DNA of 64,000 nucleotides from assembly GCA_020852815.1 (NCBI GenBank), contig JADZAN010000047.1:62001-126000 (forward strand), given 5' to 3'. Position numbers and translations under genes: made by a program. The notes beneath the pieces were generated by a model. The model was given only the letters and a program-made list of their open reading frames with translations, had not been told where the DNA came from and did no database searches. Positions 63,934-64,000 of this stretch are shown here, piece after piece (the stretch's first letter is position 1; every line of letters starts with the position of its first letter). The stretch is from Gemmatimonadaceae bacterium. GTDB taxonomy: Bacteria; Gemmatimonadota; Gemmatimonadetes; Gemmatimonadales; Gemmatimonadaceae.

Positions 63934-63951
63934 GAACAAAGACCGAAGTTC
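63934..63951. promoter_or_regulatory. Possible LexA-type operator upstream of imuA
   Basis: Inverted repeat GAAC-N10-GTTC about 110 bp ahead of the imuA start. The spacing does not match the best-known LexA boxes, so this is only a candidate. Confidence 0.2.
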
Positions 63952-64000
63952 AAGGGGACAGCGATCCGCCCCGCGACGCGGAACATGGTCGGAACTCGTC

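Overview
The window is a chromosomal stretch of a GC-rich (roughly 70% GC by eye), Gram-negative, aerobic bacterium. The combination of SusC/SusD-type outer-membrane uptake genes, a DUF5916-type outer-membrane protein, PknB-like kinases with membrane tails, amidohydrolases with signal peptides, a form II CO-dehydrogenase-like cluster and very high GC content is what I would expect of the phylum Gemmatimonadota. That assignment is an inference; there is no rRNA or other phylogenetic marker here. I saw no tRNA, rRNA, CRISPR array, prophage or transposase.

Layout. 1-8.1 kb: a PBP1a-type peptidoglycan synthase cut by the window edge, a PAS sensor plus soluble chemoreceptor pair, an FtsX/MacB-type permease and Lon protease. 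8.4-14.3 kb: two tandem paralogous Ser/Thr kinases with 2TM and coiled-coil tails, then a YtcJ-like amidohydrolase. 14.3-16.0 kb: a translationally coupled trio on the minus strand (hydrolase, TPR protein, small exported membrane protein). 16.4-25.7 kb: Hsp20, a hydrolase, an RhlE-type DEAD helicase, an orphan pseudopilin, a lipoprotein, phosphofructokinase, a small exported protein, a DEIH helicase with a poly-glycine tail and a GNAT enzyme. 25.8-27.8 kb: a TetR-ECF sigma pair and a CGNR zinc-finger regulator. 28.0-33.1 kb: five genes (yjjX, thioesterase, ispH, mutarotase, D-aminoacylase) joined by 4-base stop/start overlaps.

33.3-45.0 kb is a form II (AYRGAGR) molybdenum hydroxylase / CO-dehydrogenase-like cluster: coxS-coxL-coxM, convergent coxG, an OprO/P-like porin, then coxD-coxE-xdhC, a molybdopterin-binding protein, a NifU-like scaffold and the cofactor cytidylyltransferase mocA. 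45.0-53.5 kb holds an APC transporter, a SusC/SusD pair closed by a strong terminator hairpin, and a fusion of a serine beta-lactamase-like domain to a VanX-type D-Ala-D-Ala dipeptidase. 53.6-56.0 kb is a CBM9/DUF5916 outer-membrane protein.

56.2-63.8 kb is the imuA-imuB-dnaE2 mutagenesis operon (minus strand), and it is the oddest part of the window. All three proteins carry large low-complexity insertions made of in-frame tandem DNA repeats. imuA runs 605 bp into imuB in another frame. Four copies of a short palindromic repeat are scattered through the operon, one inside dnaE2 coding sequence, and part of that same element also lies directly upstream of coxG. dnaE2 has no ordinary start codon between the imuB stop and its conserved N-terminus. 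In addition, the heptamer CGTTAGG/CCTAACG occurs in the whole window several times more often than base composition predicts, in all frames, in stop codons and on both strands.
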